From: JASHPR01 sp963833885
Lineage (GTDB): Bacteria > Actinomycetota > Actinomycetes > Streptosporangiales > Streptosporangiaceae
Assembly: GCA_963833885.1 (NCBI GenBank)
Contig: CAWHZU010000025.1
Coordinates: forward strand, 62,001 to 126,000
Direction of reading: 5' to 3'
Length of the DNA: 64,000 bases
Below, piece after piece: positions 8,923-17,793 of this stretch; position 1 is the stretch's first letter, and every line of letters starts with the position of its first letter. A program made the translations under genes and the position numbers. Below the pieces are notes generated by a model. It saw only the letters and a list, made by a program, of their open reading frames with translations. It was not told the DNA's origin and ran no database searches.

Positions 8923-10235
8923 CCGCGGATATGGGGCAGTCGCCGGCAGACGGCGACTCGACGGTTGCCCGCACCGTCCTTCCGGGCGGCCTGCGGGTGA
9001 TCACCGAGTCGCTGCCCGCCGTGCGCTCGGTGGCGTTCGGGATCTGGGCGGGCGTCGGGTCGCGGGATGAGGATCTCGCCCATGCCGGCGCCACGCACTA
9101 CCTTGAGCACCTGCTGTTCAAGGGCACGTCCCGGCGCAGCGCGCTGGACATCTCGGCGGAGATGGACGCGGTCGGCGGCGAGCTGAACGCGTTCACCGCC
9201 AAGGAGTACACGTGCTACTACGCGCGAGTGCTCGACGCCGACCTGCCGCTGGCGATCGACGTGCTGGCCGACATGGTGACCAGCTCGCTGATCGAGGAGA
9301 AGGAGGTCGACGCCGAGCGGGGCGTGATCCTCGAAGAGATCGCGATGAACGACGACGACCCGTCGGACACCGTGCACGAGGCCTTCGCGGCGCAGCTGTT
9401 CGGTGACTCCCCGATGGGCCGCCCGATTCTCGGCAGCATCGACTCGATCAATTCGATCACCCGCTTGCAGATCAGCGAACATTACGCGGCCCGGTACAAG
9501 CCCGACAATTTGGTGGTGGCGGCGGCAGGCAGCCTCGAGCACGAGCAGGTGGTCGAGCTGACCCGGGCCGCGTTCGGGCCGGCGCTCACCGGGTCCGCCC
9601 AGCCGCTGCCGCCGCGGCTGCTCGCGCCCGGCGTGGCCGAGGCCGCGGCCGGAACCGGCATCCGGCTCGTGTCACGGGGCATCGAGCAGGCAAACCTCGT
9701 GCTCGGCTGTGGCGGGCTGTCGCGGACCGACGAGCGCAGGTTCGCCCTAGGCGTGCTGAACGCCGCGCTGGGCGGCGGCATGTCGTCCCGGCTGTTCCAG
9801 GAGGTGCGCGAGAAGCGCGGCCTGGCCTACTCGGTGTACAGCTTCAGTTCGCAGCACGCCGATTCCGGGATCTGGGGCGTGTACGCGGGCTGCCTGCCGG
9901 CCAAGGCCGACGAGGTGCTGTCGATATGCCGGGATGAGATCGCCAAGGTGATCTCCGGCGGGCTGACCGACGACGAGCTGGACCGCGGCAAGGGGCAGCT
10001 GCGCGGGTCGATCGTGCTCGGCCTGGAGGATCCGTCGTCGCGCATGAGCAGGCTGGGCAAGTCCGAGCTCGTCTACCCGCGGCTGGAGCCGGTCGACGAG
10101 ATCCTGGCGGCCATCGACGGGGTGACCCATGACGACGTGCGCGAGGTTGCTGCCAGCGTGCTGGCCCAGCCCAAGGCGCTCGCGGTGGTCGGGCCGTTCG
10201 ACGACGCGGATGCGTTTGCCGCGTCGCTCGGCTGA
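8919..10235 (+). CDS. M16 family zinc peptidase (mitochondrial processing peptidase-like)
   Basis: A 438-residue single-unit M16B metallopeptidase. The inverted zinc motif HYLEH is at residues 60-64, and a downstream Glu in GVILEEIAMNDDDPSD is the expected third ligand. The central and C-terminal M16 domain with the REKRGLAYSVYSF Arg/Tyr motif is present, so both halves of the clamshell are intact. It is translationally coupled to pnp by a 4-nt ATGA overlap, the common pnp-M16-dapB order of actinobacteria. The substrate is unknown; oligopeptide clearance is a family-level guess. Confidence 0.93.
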   Translation: MTADMGQSPADGDSTVARTVLPGGLRVITESLPAVRSVAFGIWAGVGSRDEDLAHAGATHYLEHLLFKGTSRRSALDISAEMDAVGGELNAFTAKEYTCYYARVLDADLPLAIDVLADMVTSSLIEEKEVDAERGVILEEIAMNDDDPSDTVHEAFAAQLFGDSPMGRPILGSIDSINSITRLQISEHYAARYKPDNLVVAAAGSLEHEQVVELTRAAFGPALTGSAQPLPPRLLAPGVAEAAAGTGIRLVSRGIEQANLVLGCGGLSRTDERRFALGVLNAALGGGMSSRLFQEVREKRGLAYSVYSFSSQHADSGIWGVYAGCLPAKADEVLSICRDEIAKVISGGLTDDELDRGKGQLRGSIVLGLEDPSSRMSRLGKSELVYPRLEPVDEILAAIDGVTHDDVREVAASVLAQPKALAVVGPFDDADAFAASLG

Positions 10236-10288
10236 TCTGGGAGAGGTGCGCAGCACAACACGCGGTTGCACGTCGAGCGGAGGGCACG

Positions 10289-11032
10289 ATGATCAAGGTC
10301 GGGGTGCTCGGCGCCAAGGGGCGCATGGGGTCTGAGGTGAGCCGGACGGTCGACGCCGCGCCCGACCTCGAGCTGGCGGCTGCTGTGGACGTCGGCGACG
10401 CCCGCGATCCGCTGGTCGGCTGCGACGTGGTCGTGGACTTCACTCACCCGGGCGCGGTCATGGACAACCTGCGATGGTGCCTGGACCATGACCGCAGTGT
10501 CGTCGTGGGGACCTCGGGGTTCGACGACGCCAGGCTGGCCACGGTGCGGGACTGCCTCGGCGAGTCCCCGTCCGCCCGGGCACTGATCGTGCCGAACTTC
10601 TCGATCGGCGCCGTGCTGATGATGTACTTCGCCGCAAAGGCAGCGCCGTTCTTCGAGTCGGCCGAGATCATCGAGCTGCATCACGCGGCGAAGGCCGACG
10701 CGCCCTCAGGGACGGCAACGCGGACCGCGTCCTTGATCGCCGAGGCGAGAGCTGGCGCCGAGCTCGGGCCGCCCCCGGACGCCACCGTGTCCGAGGTCGC
10801 TGGCGCGCGAGGCGCGACCCTGGACGGCGTGCGGGTGCATTCGGTGCGGCTGGCCGGGCTGCTGGCGCACCAGGAGGTGCTGCTCGGCGGGCACGGCGAG
10901 ATCCTGACCATCAGGCACGACTCCATGGACCGGTCGTCGTTCATGCCCGGGGTGCTGCTGGCGGTGCGGGGAGTCGGGTCGCTGCCGCCGGGGCTGACCG
11001 TCGGCCTTGACGGGATGCTCGGCCTGGCCTGA
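10289..11032 (+). CDS. dapB: 4-hydroxy-tetrahydrodipicolinate reductase
   Basis: DapB uses NAD(P)H to reduce the dapA product in the lysine/diaminopimelate pathway. The nucleotide-binding GVLGAKGRMGSEV is at residues 5-17, a GTSGF segment follows, and the catalytic ELHHAAKADAPSGTA carries the His-His and the Lys that binds substrate. Length 247 is typical. The ATG follows GAGCGGAGGGCACG. It lies 53 nt after the M16 peptidase. Confidence 0.96.
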   Translation: MIKVGVLGAKGRMGSEVSRTVDAAPDLELAAAVDVGDARDPLVGCDVVVDFTHPGAVMDNLRWCLDHDRSVVVGTSGFDDARLATVRDCLGESPSARALIVPNFSIGAVLMMYFAAKAAPFFESAEIIELHHAAKADAPSGTATRTASLIAEARAGAELGPPPDATVSEVAGARGATLDGVRVHSVRLAGLLAHQEVLLGGHGEILTIRHDSMDRSSFMPGVLLAVRGVGSLPPGLTVGLDGMLGLA

Positions 11033-11098
11033 GAAGGGGTACGCCAGCGTTAGGGTTGAGGTTGGGGCAAGCTGGCTTACAAAGGGGGAAGCTGGCCG

Positions 11099-11494
11099 AT
11101 GAAGGCAATTCTCAACGTGATCTGGCTCGTGCTCTGCGGGCTGTGGATGTCGATCGCCTACGTGATTGCCGGGCTGATCTGCTTCGTCCTGATCATCACG
11201 ATTCCGTTCGGCATCGCGGCATTCAGGATCGCGGGCTATGTTCTGTGGCCGTTCGGCCGGACGATCGAGCCACGCCGGAGCGCCGGGGTCGGCTCCATGA
11301 TCGGCAACATCATCTGGATCGTGCTGTTCGGCTGGTGGCTCGCGATCGGGCACCTGGTGACCGGCGTGGCCCTGTGCCTGACGATCATCGGCATCCCGCT
11401 CGGGCTGGCGAACTTCAAGATCATTCCGATCACGCTGCTCCCGCTCGGCGTCCAGATCGTCCCGACCGACCGTCCGTTCACCAGGGTGGCCTGA
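11099..11494 (+). CDS. YccF domain membrane protein
   Basis: A 131-residue membrane protein with two YccF repeats, each a hydrophobic hairpin: ICFVLIITIPFGIAAFRIAG with WPFGRTI, and ALCLTIIGIPLGLANFKI with LLPLGVQI. YccF proteins occur across bacteria without a defined function. The ATG follows AAAGGGGGAAGCTGGCCG. It stands alone, 66 nt after dapB. Confidence 0.9.
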   Translation: MKAILNVIWLVLCGLWMSIAYVIAGLICFVLIITIPFGIAAFRIAGYVLWPFGRTIEPRRSAGVGSMIGNIIWIVLFGWWLAIGHLVTGVALCLTIIGIPLGLANFKIIPITLLPLGVQIVPTDRPFTRVA

Positions 11495-11576
11495 CCGACG
11501 GATTCGGGGCGCGGCCGCGGACGGCGGCGTACCGTCATGCCTGGAGCTACAGCGGCTGGCGGGTAGAGGAGCAGGC

Positions 11577-12248
11577 ATGGCCGAGCGGCAGAGCCGCGCC
11601 CCCGACCTGGTGGTCATCGAACCGCTCAAGGAGTTCAGCTGCGCCAGCTGTCTCGGCTCGGGCCCCTACCTGATCATGGAGGATCCCGGCCCGCAATGCC
11701 TGACCTGCGCGGACATGGACCATCTGGTGTTCCTCCCGGCAGGAAACGCGGCGCTATCGCGGCGTGCGAAGGCCGGCAGCGCTCTCGCGGCCGTGGTCGT
11801 CCGGTGGAGCCGGTCACGGAAGCGGTACGAGCGCCAGGGGATTCTGGTCGAGGAGGCGGCGCTGGAGCGGGCCGAGGAGCAGTGCCTGGCCGACGCGGAC
11901 GCGCGGCAGCGGCGTAAAGAGCGGGACGCGGAGCGAAGGGCAGGCCAGGACCTCGAATTCCAGGACAGGCTCGCCATCCAGATCACGCGGCTGTATCCGG
12001 GATGCCCGCCGGCCCGGGCCACGGCGATCGCCGCACACACGGCGGTTCGCGGAAGCGGGCGGGTGGGCCGCTCGGCCGCTGGCCGCGCGCTCGGCGCCGA
12101 GGCCATCAGGTTCGCCGTGGTCGCCTCGATCCGGCACGAGGACACCGGCTATGACAAGCTGCTGATGTCGGGGACGCCAAGGGACGTGGCCAGGGATCAC
12201 GTCCGCGCCGGCATCGACAAGGTCCTCGACTCCTGGCAGGCGAGCTAG
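11577..12248 (+). CDS. DUF2293 family protein
   Basis: A 223-residue protein. The N-terminal part carries CxxC pairs (FSCASCLGSG and QCLTCADMDHLVF) suggesting a small metal-binding region, the middle is a charged Arg/Glu-rich helix likely to be a coiled coil, and the C-terminus (YPGCPPARATAIAAHTAVRG through SGRVGRSAAGRALG and RHEDTGYDKLLMSG) is the recognisable DUF2293 domain. Function is not known. The ATG follows AGAGGAGCAGGC. Confidence 0.85.
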   Translation: MAERQSRAPDLVVIEPLKEFSCASCLGSGPYLIMEDPGPQCLTCADMDHLVFLPAGNAALSRRAKAGSALAAVVVRWSRSRKRYERQGILVEEAALERAEEQCLADADARQRRKERDAERRAGQDLEFQDRLAIQITRLYPGCPPARATAIAAHTAVRGSGRVGRSAAGRALGAEAIRFAVVASIRHEDTGYDKLLMSGTPRDVARDHVRAGIDKVLDSWQAS

Positions 12249-12311
12249 CCGCAGTCCCGCCGTGGCCCAGCTCGTGGCGGAGCAGGCCGTTCTTGACGTA
12301 GCGTCGCGGGT

Positions 12312-12545
12312 ATGTGCCGGAGCATAAAGACCCTGCGTGAGCCCTTTACCGAGAACGTCACCGAGGCGGACGTGCGCGCCGCAGCGCTGCAGTACGTCAG
12401 GAAGGTGAGCGGATTCCGCCGCCCGGCCAAGCACAACGCCGAGGCATTCGACCACGCCGTTGACGCGATCGCCGGAGCCACGCTCACCCTCCTCGACCAG
12501 CTCGAGCTGCGCTCGGGCGGCGCGTCGCACGCGGCCAGCGCCTGA
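12312..12545 (+). CDS. DUF2277 family small protein
   Basis: A 77-residue protein matching DUF2277: MCRSIKTLREPF, then TEADVRAAALQYVRKVSGF, then a C-terminal helix DHAVDAIAGATLTLLDQL. The family is small, conserved and uncharacterised. Length is normal. It converges with the P450 gene, whose stop is 25 nt away. Confidence 0.88.
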   Translation: MCRSIKTLREPFTENVTEADVRAAALQYVRKVSGFRRPAKHNAEAFDHAVDAIAGATLTLLDQLELRSGGASHAASA

Positions 12546-12569
12546 CCGTCCGGACGGCCCTCAGCGGCC

Positions 12570-13982
12570 TCAGGAGCGGCGGAGCAGCCGCATCGGCAGC
12601 CCCCGGCCCGGCCGGAGCGTGACGTTGGCGCTGGGAGCCGGGATCCCGCGCACCGTCAGCTCCAGCCGGTACCGCCGGGCGATGGTCGCCAGCACCAGCA
12701 CGGTCTCGAGCTCGGCAAAAGACGCGCCCACGCACGCCCTCCGCCCGCCGCCGAACGGGATGTACGCGTACCGGTGCGCGGGCTGCCCGTTACCGGGTGC
12801 CGCCTCGTTGGCGGCCAGGAACCGGCGCGGGTCGAACCCGGCCGGGTCGGGCCAGAAGTCAGGGTGCCGGTGGATCAGGTACGGCGGAATCGCCACCAGG
12901 CTCCCGGCCGGAACCTCCGTGCCGGCCACCTCATCGTCGGCCAGCGCGTCCCGCTCGATGGTCCAGGCGGGCGGGTAGAGCCGCAGCGCCTCGGACACGA
13001 CCGCGCGTGTCCAGGGCAGCTTGTCCGCATCCCCGGCCTCGGGGTCACGATCAGCGAGCACGGAGTCAACCTCGGCTTCGAGCTGCTGCCTGGCCGGCGG
13101 ATACGCCGACAGCAGGGCCAGGGTCCAGGACATCGTGTTCGCCGTCGTCTCGTGGCCGGCCAGCATGAACGTGGCCACCTCGTCGCAGATCTCGGCGTCG
13201 GTGAGCGGCGAGCCATCCGGTGCGCGGGCCGCCAGCAGCACGTCGAGCAGGTCACCGCCCGAGGCGTCGTCAGCGTGGCAGCCAGAGTCCCGCGCGGCGG
13301 CGCGGCGCCCGGACACGATGCGGCCCACCGGGCCCTCGATCCCCTCGGGCGTGTGGCCGACGCTCCGCGCAACCACCTTCAGTGCGCGGGTTGACCGCGG
13401 ACCCCATGCCAGCGGGACGAACGTGGCCAGCATCGCCACGCGCTGCCCCGCGTCCATCGCCCGGCCCACCTGGTCGGCCTCGCTGGTCAGGTCGGAGCCG
13501 AACAGCGCCCGGCCCACGATGTCCAGCGTCACCGCGCTCATCTGCGCGGCGACGTTGATCACCGTCCCGTCGGGGAGCCTGTCCCAGCGGGCCGTCAGCC
13601 GCTGCGCGGCATCGGTCATCGCCGGGCTGAAGCTGGCGACGTGCCGCCGTGAGAACAGCGGCTGGATCAGCCGCCTGTGCCGCCGCCAGCGGTCACCTTC
13701 GCTGGTCAGCAGCCCGTCTCCGATCAGCGCCCGAAGCGGCCGGTAGGTGAACGCCTTGACGTAGTTGTCCTGATTGGCGGCCAGCACGTGCTCGGCGTGT
13801 TCCGGCCTGCTCAGCAGGTAGAACCCGCTCCCGGGCGAGTAGGGGAACCTGACCGTGTCCCCGTACCTGGCGGCCAGGCGCACGTAGCCGCCGAGCGGGT
13901 CGCGGGCGAGTGATGCGAGGACAGCAGCCACCTGGCTGCCGCGCGGCCCTGGCACCGCATACCGGGAGGATCGCGCCTTCAT
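12570..13982 (-). CDS. Cytochrome P450
   Basis: A 470-residue soluble class I-type P450. The I-helix AGHETT, the K-helix ExxR in SEALRLYPPAW, and the heme-binding FGGGRRACVG with the axial Cys near residue 417 are all intact. No fused reductase or ferredoxin is present and none lies next to it. Its ATG overlaps the stop of the upstream APH-like reading frame (ATGA), and the GGAGG lies only one base from the ATG, so initiation probably depends on coupling to the upstream gene. The long N-terminal proline and WRRHRRLIQPLF segments resemble bacterial fatty-acid or secondary-metabolite hydroxylases; substrate is not predictable. Confidence 0.93.
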   Translation of the reverse strand: MKARSSRYAVPGPRGSQVAAVLASLARDPLGGYVRLAARYGDTVRFPYSPGSGFYLLSRPEHAEHVLAANQDNYVKAFTYRPLRALIGDGLLTSEGDRWRRHRRLIQPLFSRRHVASFSPAMTDAAQRLTARWDRLPDGTVINVAAQMSAVTLDIVGRALFGSDLTSEADQVGRAMDAGQRVAMLATFVPLAWGPRSTRALKVVARSVGHTPEGIEGPVGRIVSGRRAAARDSGCHADDASGGDLLDVLLAARAPDGSPLTDAEICDEVATFMLAGHETTANTMSWTLALLSAYPPARQQLEAEVDSVLADRDPEAGDADKLPWTRAVVSEALRLYPPAWTIERDALADDEVAGTEVPAGSLVAIPPYLIHRHPDFWPDPAGFDPRRFLAANEAAPGNGQPAHRYAYIPFGGGRRACVGASFAELETVLVLATIARRYRLELTVRGIPAPSANVTLRPGRGLPMRLLRRS

Positions 13983-14928
13983 GCCTCCATAGTGCGCCCA
14001 GGGCCCGGACCTGGCGACGGCCGCCTGGCCGCCAGGACGCCGGCAAGCACGCCCGGGGCCCGCTCGGCGTACCTGGCCGGGTACTGGTGTGCCATGGCCG
14101 CGGTCCAGACAGCGCCCTCGAGTGCCCGCGCCCAGTCGAACCACGCAAGCTCCCCGGGCTCGGGCAGCGGATCCCCGGTCACGTCCGCGTAGGCCGCGAG
14201 CGCGGTGGCCGCGTCGGCTGCGTCCTGGCCGCGAACCAGCACGGCGAGGTCGAACGCTCGCGGCCCGCGGCAGGTCTCCTCCAGGTCCGTCCACAGCCAG
14301 CCGGCGGGCGTCCAGAGCAGGTTGCCCGGGTGAGCGTCCCCGTGCAGGACCAGCTCGGGCCCGCCGATGCCGTCGAGCCCGGCGAGGATCTCCGCGTGCC
14401 GATCGCGCAGCGCGGTCAGCACGCCGGGCTCGAGCACGCGCTGCCGCTCCAGTGCGGCCAGGGCGTCACTGATCTGCGCCCGCAGCGGCGCCAGCACGGG
14501 CAGTTCACCGGGGAAGCCCGCCGCCGCGATGTGCAGCCTGGCCAGCGCCACGCCGAACTCGCCGGCGCCGGGCGCCGCGGCGAGGGTGGCACGAAGGTCC
14601 ACAGGCTCACCGCGAGGCCGTCGCGCCAGTGCGGCCCCGGGTCGGCGAGCGCGGTCGGCGCCACGGCCGGGCCGCCGTTCGCCGCCGTATACCCGGCCAC
14701 GGCGACCTCCCGGGCCAGCCATTGGAACGGCTCGCTGCGCGTCCATGCGGTAAGCGTGGCCACCCTGGCCACGACCGGTGCCGGGCGCAGGTGCACCAGC
14801 ACGTTTCCGCGGCTGGACAGCACCTCCGGATCGTCTGCGGGAAGCCCCTGCGCGCGCGCCACGGTTACCGCGGCGGCCAGGCCGGCGTGGGTCATCTCCG
14901 CGAACCGGTCACCGCTGTCGCCAGGCAT
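13979..14928 (-). pseudogene. APH-type phosphotransferase, interrupted by a frameshift
   Basis: Two overlapping minus-strand frames together make one aminoglycoside/choline kinase-like protein. The 5' frame begins at 14928 (MPGDSGDRFAEMTHAG) and gives the N-lobe up to VSLWTFVP; homology then continues in the other frame (GEFGVALARLHIAAAGFPGEL, then the catalytic loop LVLHGDAHPGNLLW and the metal-binding WTDLEETCRGPRAFDLA) to a stop at 13979. The switch lies at about 14580-14605 and needs one restored base. It is either a real disruption, a sequencing error or a -1 frameshift. The catalytic core is intact, and the stop overlaps the P450 start by 4 nt. Confidence 0.8.
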
Positions 14929-14930
14929 CC

Positions 14931-15050
14931 GCCAAGTATCCAGGCCGGCCGCCCGGCCCCGGTAAGGGTTATCGGGGCCGCCTGCGGGCTCCCCGCCAGG
15001 TATCCAGGCCGTCGCCGATCCCGGTACGGGTTATTGGGTCGCCCGCGGGC
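14931..15050. repeat. Imperfect ~60-bp tandem repeat in a divergent promoter region
   Basis: Unit one (14931-14989) and unit two (14995-15050) both start GCCA(A/G)GTATCCAGGCCG, contain CCGGTA(A/C)GGGTTAT(C/T)GGG and end GCC(T/C)GCGGGC. The pair fills the spacer between the APH-like gene (minus) and the LysE gene (plus), so it probably holds or duplicates their promoters. Confidence 0.8.
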
Positions 15051-15065
15051 GGTTATGGTTGCGGT

Positions 15066-15707
15066 GTGATTTCAGCGGGGCAGTTTGCGGGGTTCGCGGC
15101 CGCTGCGGTCGTGCTGATCGTCATCCCCGGGCCTGGCGTCCTGTTCGTGGTCGGCCGGGCCCTGGCGCACGGCCGGAGAACGGCGCTGGCGTCCGTGGCC
15201 GGGCATTCCTCCGGAAACTACGTGCTGGCGGTGTGCGTTGCCTTCGGCATCGGGGCGATCGTCGAGCGCTCGGCGGCCTTCTTCACCGCGATCCGGCTGG
15301 CCGGGGCCGTCTACCTGGTCTGGCTCGGCATCGTGGCGTTCCGCAGGCGCGGCTCGCTGGCCCGCGTGCTCACCGAGGCCGCCGAGCCTCGCGGTGGCGT
15401 GCAGTCGGTGCGCGAGGGCTTCCTCGTCGGGGTCACGAACCCCAAGGGCGTGATCTTGTTCGCCGCAGTGCTGCCGCAGTTCGTGAACCGGGCGGCCGGG
15501 CATGTCACGGCCCAGATGCTGATTCTCAGCACGGTGGCCGTGCTGATCGGCATGGCCTCGGACGTTTGCTACGGGATGGCCGCGAGCACCGTGCGGTCGT
15601 GGTTCGCCAGGTCCCCGAGGCGGCTGGGGCTGGTCGGCGGTATCGGCGGTCTCGCGATGATCGGGCTCGGTGTCACGCTGGCCGTCACCGGCGGCCGCAA
15701 AAACTAA
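15066..15707 (+). CDS. LysE family amino-acid exporter
   Basis: A 213-residue inner-membrane protein of the LysE/RhtB superfamily, with about six hydrophobic segments, the N-terminal IPGPGVLFVVGRAL motif (the usual PGP signature) and VGVTNPKGVILFAAVLPQFV in the middle. Such proteins export amino acids or related small molecules. The GTG at 15066 starts directly at the first membrane helix; an upstream extension in this frame is not family-like. No clear Shine-Dalgarno is seen. Confidence 0.9.
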   Translation: MISAGQFAGFAAAAVVLIVIPGPGVLFVVGRALAHGRRTALASVAGHSSGNYVLAVCVAFGIGAIVERSAAFFTAIRLAGAVYLVWLGIVAFRRRGSLARVLTEAAEPRGGVQSVREGFLVGVTNPKGVILFAAVLPQFVNRAAGHVTAQMLILSTVAVLIGMASDVCYGMAASTVRSWFARSPRRLGLVGGIGGLAMIGLGVTLAVTGGRKN

Positions 15708-15852
15708 CCGCTCCCGCCATTCCGCGCCCATAAAACGGCGCCCGCACCGCGCCCAACGGTGTCGTGGGTCCCACCTCGGTCCTCTAGCGCAAACGCAATG
15801 CCCCGTAAAGCCCCAGCGGCCTCCATCGCGGTCTGCTCAGACATTCGATTTC

Positions 15853-15905
15853 CATGATCGTGGTAGATAACGACCAGATGCGCGTCTTTTTCCACCACGA
15901 TCATG
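15853..15905. terminator. 12-bp perfect inverted repeat between convergent genes
   Basis: CATGATCGTGGT (15853-15864) and ACCACGATCATG (15894-15905) are exact inverted complements separated by 29 nt. The element sits in the 281-nt spacer between lysE-like and the acyl-CoA synthetase gene, which converge. A bidirectional terminator or a dispersed intergenic repeat are both possible. The rest of the spacer shows nothing definite. Confidence 0.5.
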
Positions 15906-15988
15906 AAACAGCCATGCCCGGTCGGTCAGGCGGCGACGCTGGGGGGTCAGGCGGTGATGCCGGTCGGCCGGTCAGGTGGTGACGTCGG

Positions 15989-17641
15989 TCAGGCGGTGCG
16001 GGCCTGGCTGGCTGCCTCCAGGCCGAGCTCGGCGACCGACGTCTCGCGCATCTTGAACTTCTGCACCTTGCCGGTCACGGTCATCGGGAACTCCTGGGTG
16101 AACCGCACGTACCGAGGCACCTTGTAGTGCGCGATCTTGCCGACGCAGAACGCTCGGACGTCCTCCTCGGCCAGCCCGGAGCCTGGGCGCAGCTTCACCC
16201 AGGCGCACAGCTCCTCGCCGTATTTCTCGTCCGGCACCCCAACGACCTGGACGTCCTCGATCTCCGGGTGAGTGTAGAGGAACTCCTCGACCTCGCGCGG
16301 GTAGACGTTCTCGCCGCCGCGGATGACCATGTCCTTGATCCGGCCGACGATGTTCAGGTAGCCCGCCGTGTCTATCACGGCGAGGTCCCCAGTGTGCATC
16401 CAGCGGCCAGCGTCGATCGCTTCGGCAGTCTTCTCCGGCTCGTTCCAGTAGCCGAGCATCACCGAGTAGCCCCTGGTGCACATCTCGCCCGGCTCGCCGC
16501 GCGGCAGAACCAGGCCGTTGTCCGGGTTGATGATCTTGACCTCAACGTGCGGGTGCACCCGGCCGACTGTGGATACCCGCCGCTCCATGTCGTCGTCCGC
16601 GGTGGTCTGGGCGGACACCGGCGAGGTCTCCGTCATCCCGTAGGCGATCGTGACCTCGGCCATGTGCATCTCGCTGACCACGCGCTTCATCACCTCGACC
16701 GGGCATGGCGAGCCCGCCATGATCCCGGTACGCAGCGAAGTCAAGTCGTAATTCCCAAAGTCGGGCAGGGCGAGCTCCGCGATGAACATCGTCGGCACCC
16801 CATAGAGCGACGTGCACCGCTCGTCCGCCGTCGCGCGGAGTGTGGCGGCCGGGTCGAATCCGGGGGCCGGTATGACGATGCAGGCGCCGTGCGTGACCGC
16901 GGCCAGGTTGCCGAGAACCATGCCGAAGCAGTGGTAGAACGGCACCGGGATGCAGACCCGGTCCCGTTCGGTGTACCGGCACGCCTCGCCGATGAAGAAG
17001 CCGTTGTTCAGGATGTTGTGGTGCGACAGCGTGGCGCCCTTGGGGAAGCCGGTCGTGCCACTGGTGTACTGGATGTTGATCGGGTCGTCGAACGCCAGCT
17101 CGGCCTCGCGTGTTCCCAGCGCGTCCCCACCCACGCTTTGCCCGGTTGCAAATAGTTCGTCCCATTCCGCCGTGCCGAGGAAGATCACCCGCTCGAGGCT
17201 GTCCAGGCTGTCACCGACCTCGCCGACCATCGCGCGGTAGTCGCTGGTCTTGAAGCTCTCCGCGCTGACGAGCAGCCGGACCCCCGACTGACGCAGCACG
17301 AACTCGAGCTCGTGACTGCGGTACGCCGGGTTGATGTTGACCAGGATCGCGCCGACCTTCGCGGTCGCGAACTGCAGCAACACCCACTCGGCGCAGTTCG
17401 GGGACCAGATGCCGACCCGGTCGCGAGCCTTGATCCCGGCAGCGAGCAGGCCCCGGGCGAGCGCGTCGGTGTCGGCGTCGAACTGCCGGTAGGTCCAGCG
17501 GCGGCCGCTGGGCACGTCAACCACGACCTCGCTGTCGCCGAACTGGCCGGCGATCCGCCGCAAATTGTCCCCAATCGTCTCGCCGAGCAGCGGGGTGAAC
17601 GAGGTGCCGTGGCTGTAGGAAAGCTGGGTTGCGGTGGGCAT
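15989..17641 (-). CDS. AMP-dependent fatty acyl-CoA synthetase
   Basis: A 550-residue ANL-superfamily ligase that should activate a fatty or aromatic acid through an acyl-adenylate and transfer it to CoA. Motifs: P-loop YTSGTTGFPKGA, adenylate motif YGMTETSP, hinge IVGRIKDMVIRGGENVYPRE and catalytic Lys in MTVTGKVQKFKM. The ATG at 17641 is preceded by AAAGGAT; a 34-residue upstream extension in frame has no family likeness. Closest in style to FadD-type medium/long-chain enzymes (FadD35/AcsF-like), but chain length cannot be set from sequence. Confidence 0.93.
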   Translation of the reverse strand: MPTATQLSYSHGTSFTPLLGETIGDNLRRIAGQFGDSEVVVDVPSGRRWTYRQFDADTDALARGLLAAGIKARDRVGIWSPNCAEWVLLQFATAKVGAILVNINPAYRSHELEFVLRQSGVRLLVSAESFKTSDYRAMVGEVGDSLDSLERVIFLGTAEWDELFATGQSVGGDALGTREAELAFDDPINIQYTSGTTGFPKGATLSHHNILNNGFFIGEACRYTERDRVCIPVPFYHCFGMVLGNLAAVTHGACIVIPAPGFDPAATLRATADERCTSLYGVPTMFIAELALPDFGNYDLTSLRTGIMAGSPCPVEVMKRVVSEMHMAEVTIAYGMTETSPVSAQTTADDDMERRVSTVGRVHPHVEVKIINPDNGLVLPRGEPGEMCTRGYSVMLGYWNEPEKTAEAIDAGRWMHTGDLAVIDTAGYLNIVGRIKDMVIRGGENVYPREVEEFLYTHPEIEDVQVVGVPDEKYGEELCAWVKLRPGSGLAEEDVRAFCVGKIAHYKVPRYVRFTQEFPMTVTGKVQKFKMRETSVAELGLEAASQARTA

Positions 17642-17793
17642 GTCTAGATCCTTTGAATATCGGTCATTCCATGCTGCCTGCTCAGAAGCCTGGTGTGAAG
17701 GGTGGGGCCACACTGCTGTGGCGCCATGATGCGCTGGGTACACCTGCGGGGTTACTGTCGGATTAAGTGCTCGTTCACCTCCCCGGAGCGGCT

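Noticed and set aside
12546..12557. CCGTCCGGACGG palindrome between DUF2277 and the P450
   Set aside because: Short GC palindromes of this kind are frequent in this genome; a 25-nt convergent gap alone does not make it a terminator.
15704..15904. 66-codon minus-strand open frame
   Set aside because: Its start lies inside an inverted repeat, it overlaps the LysE stop, has no ribosome site and no recognisable family.
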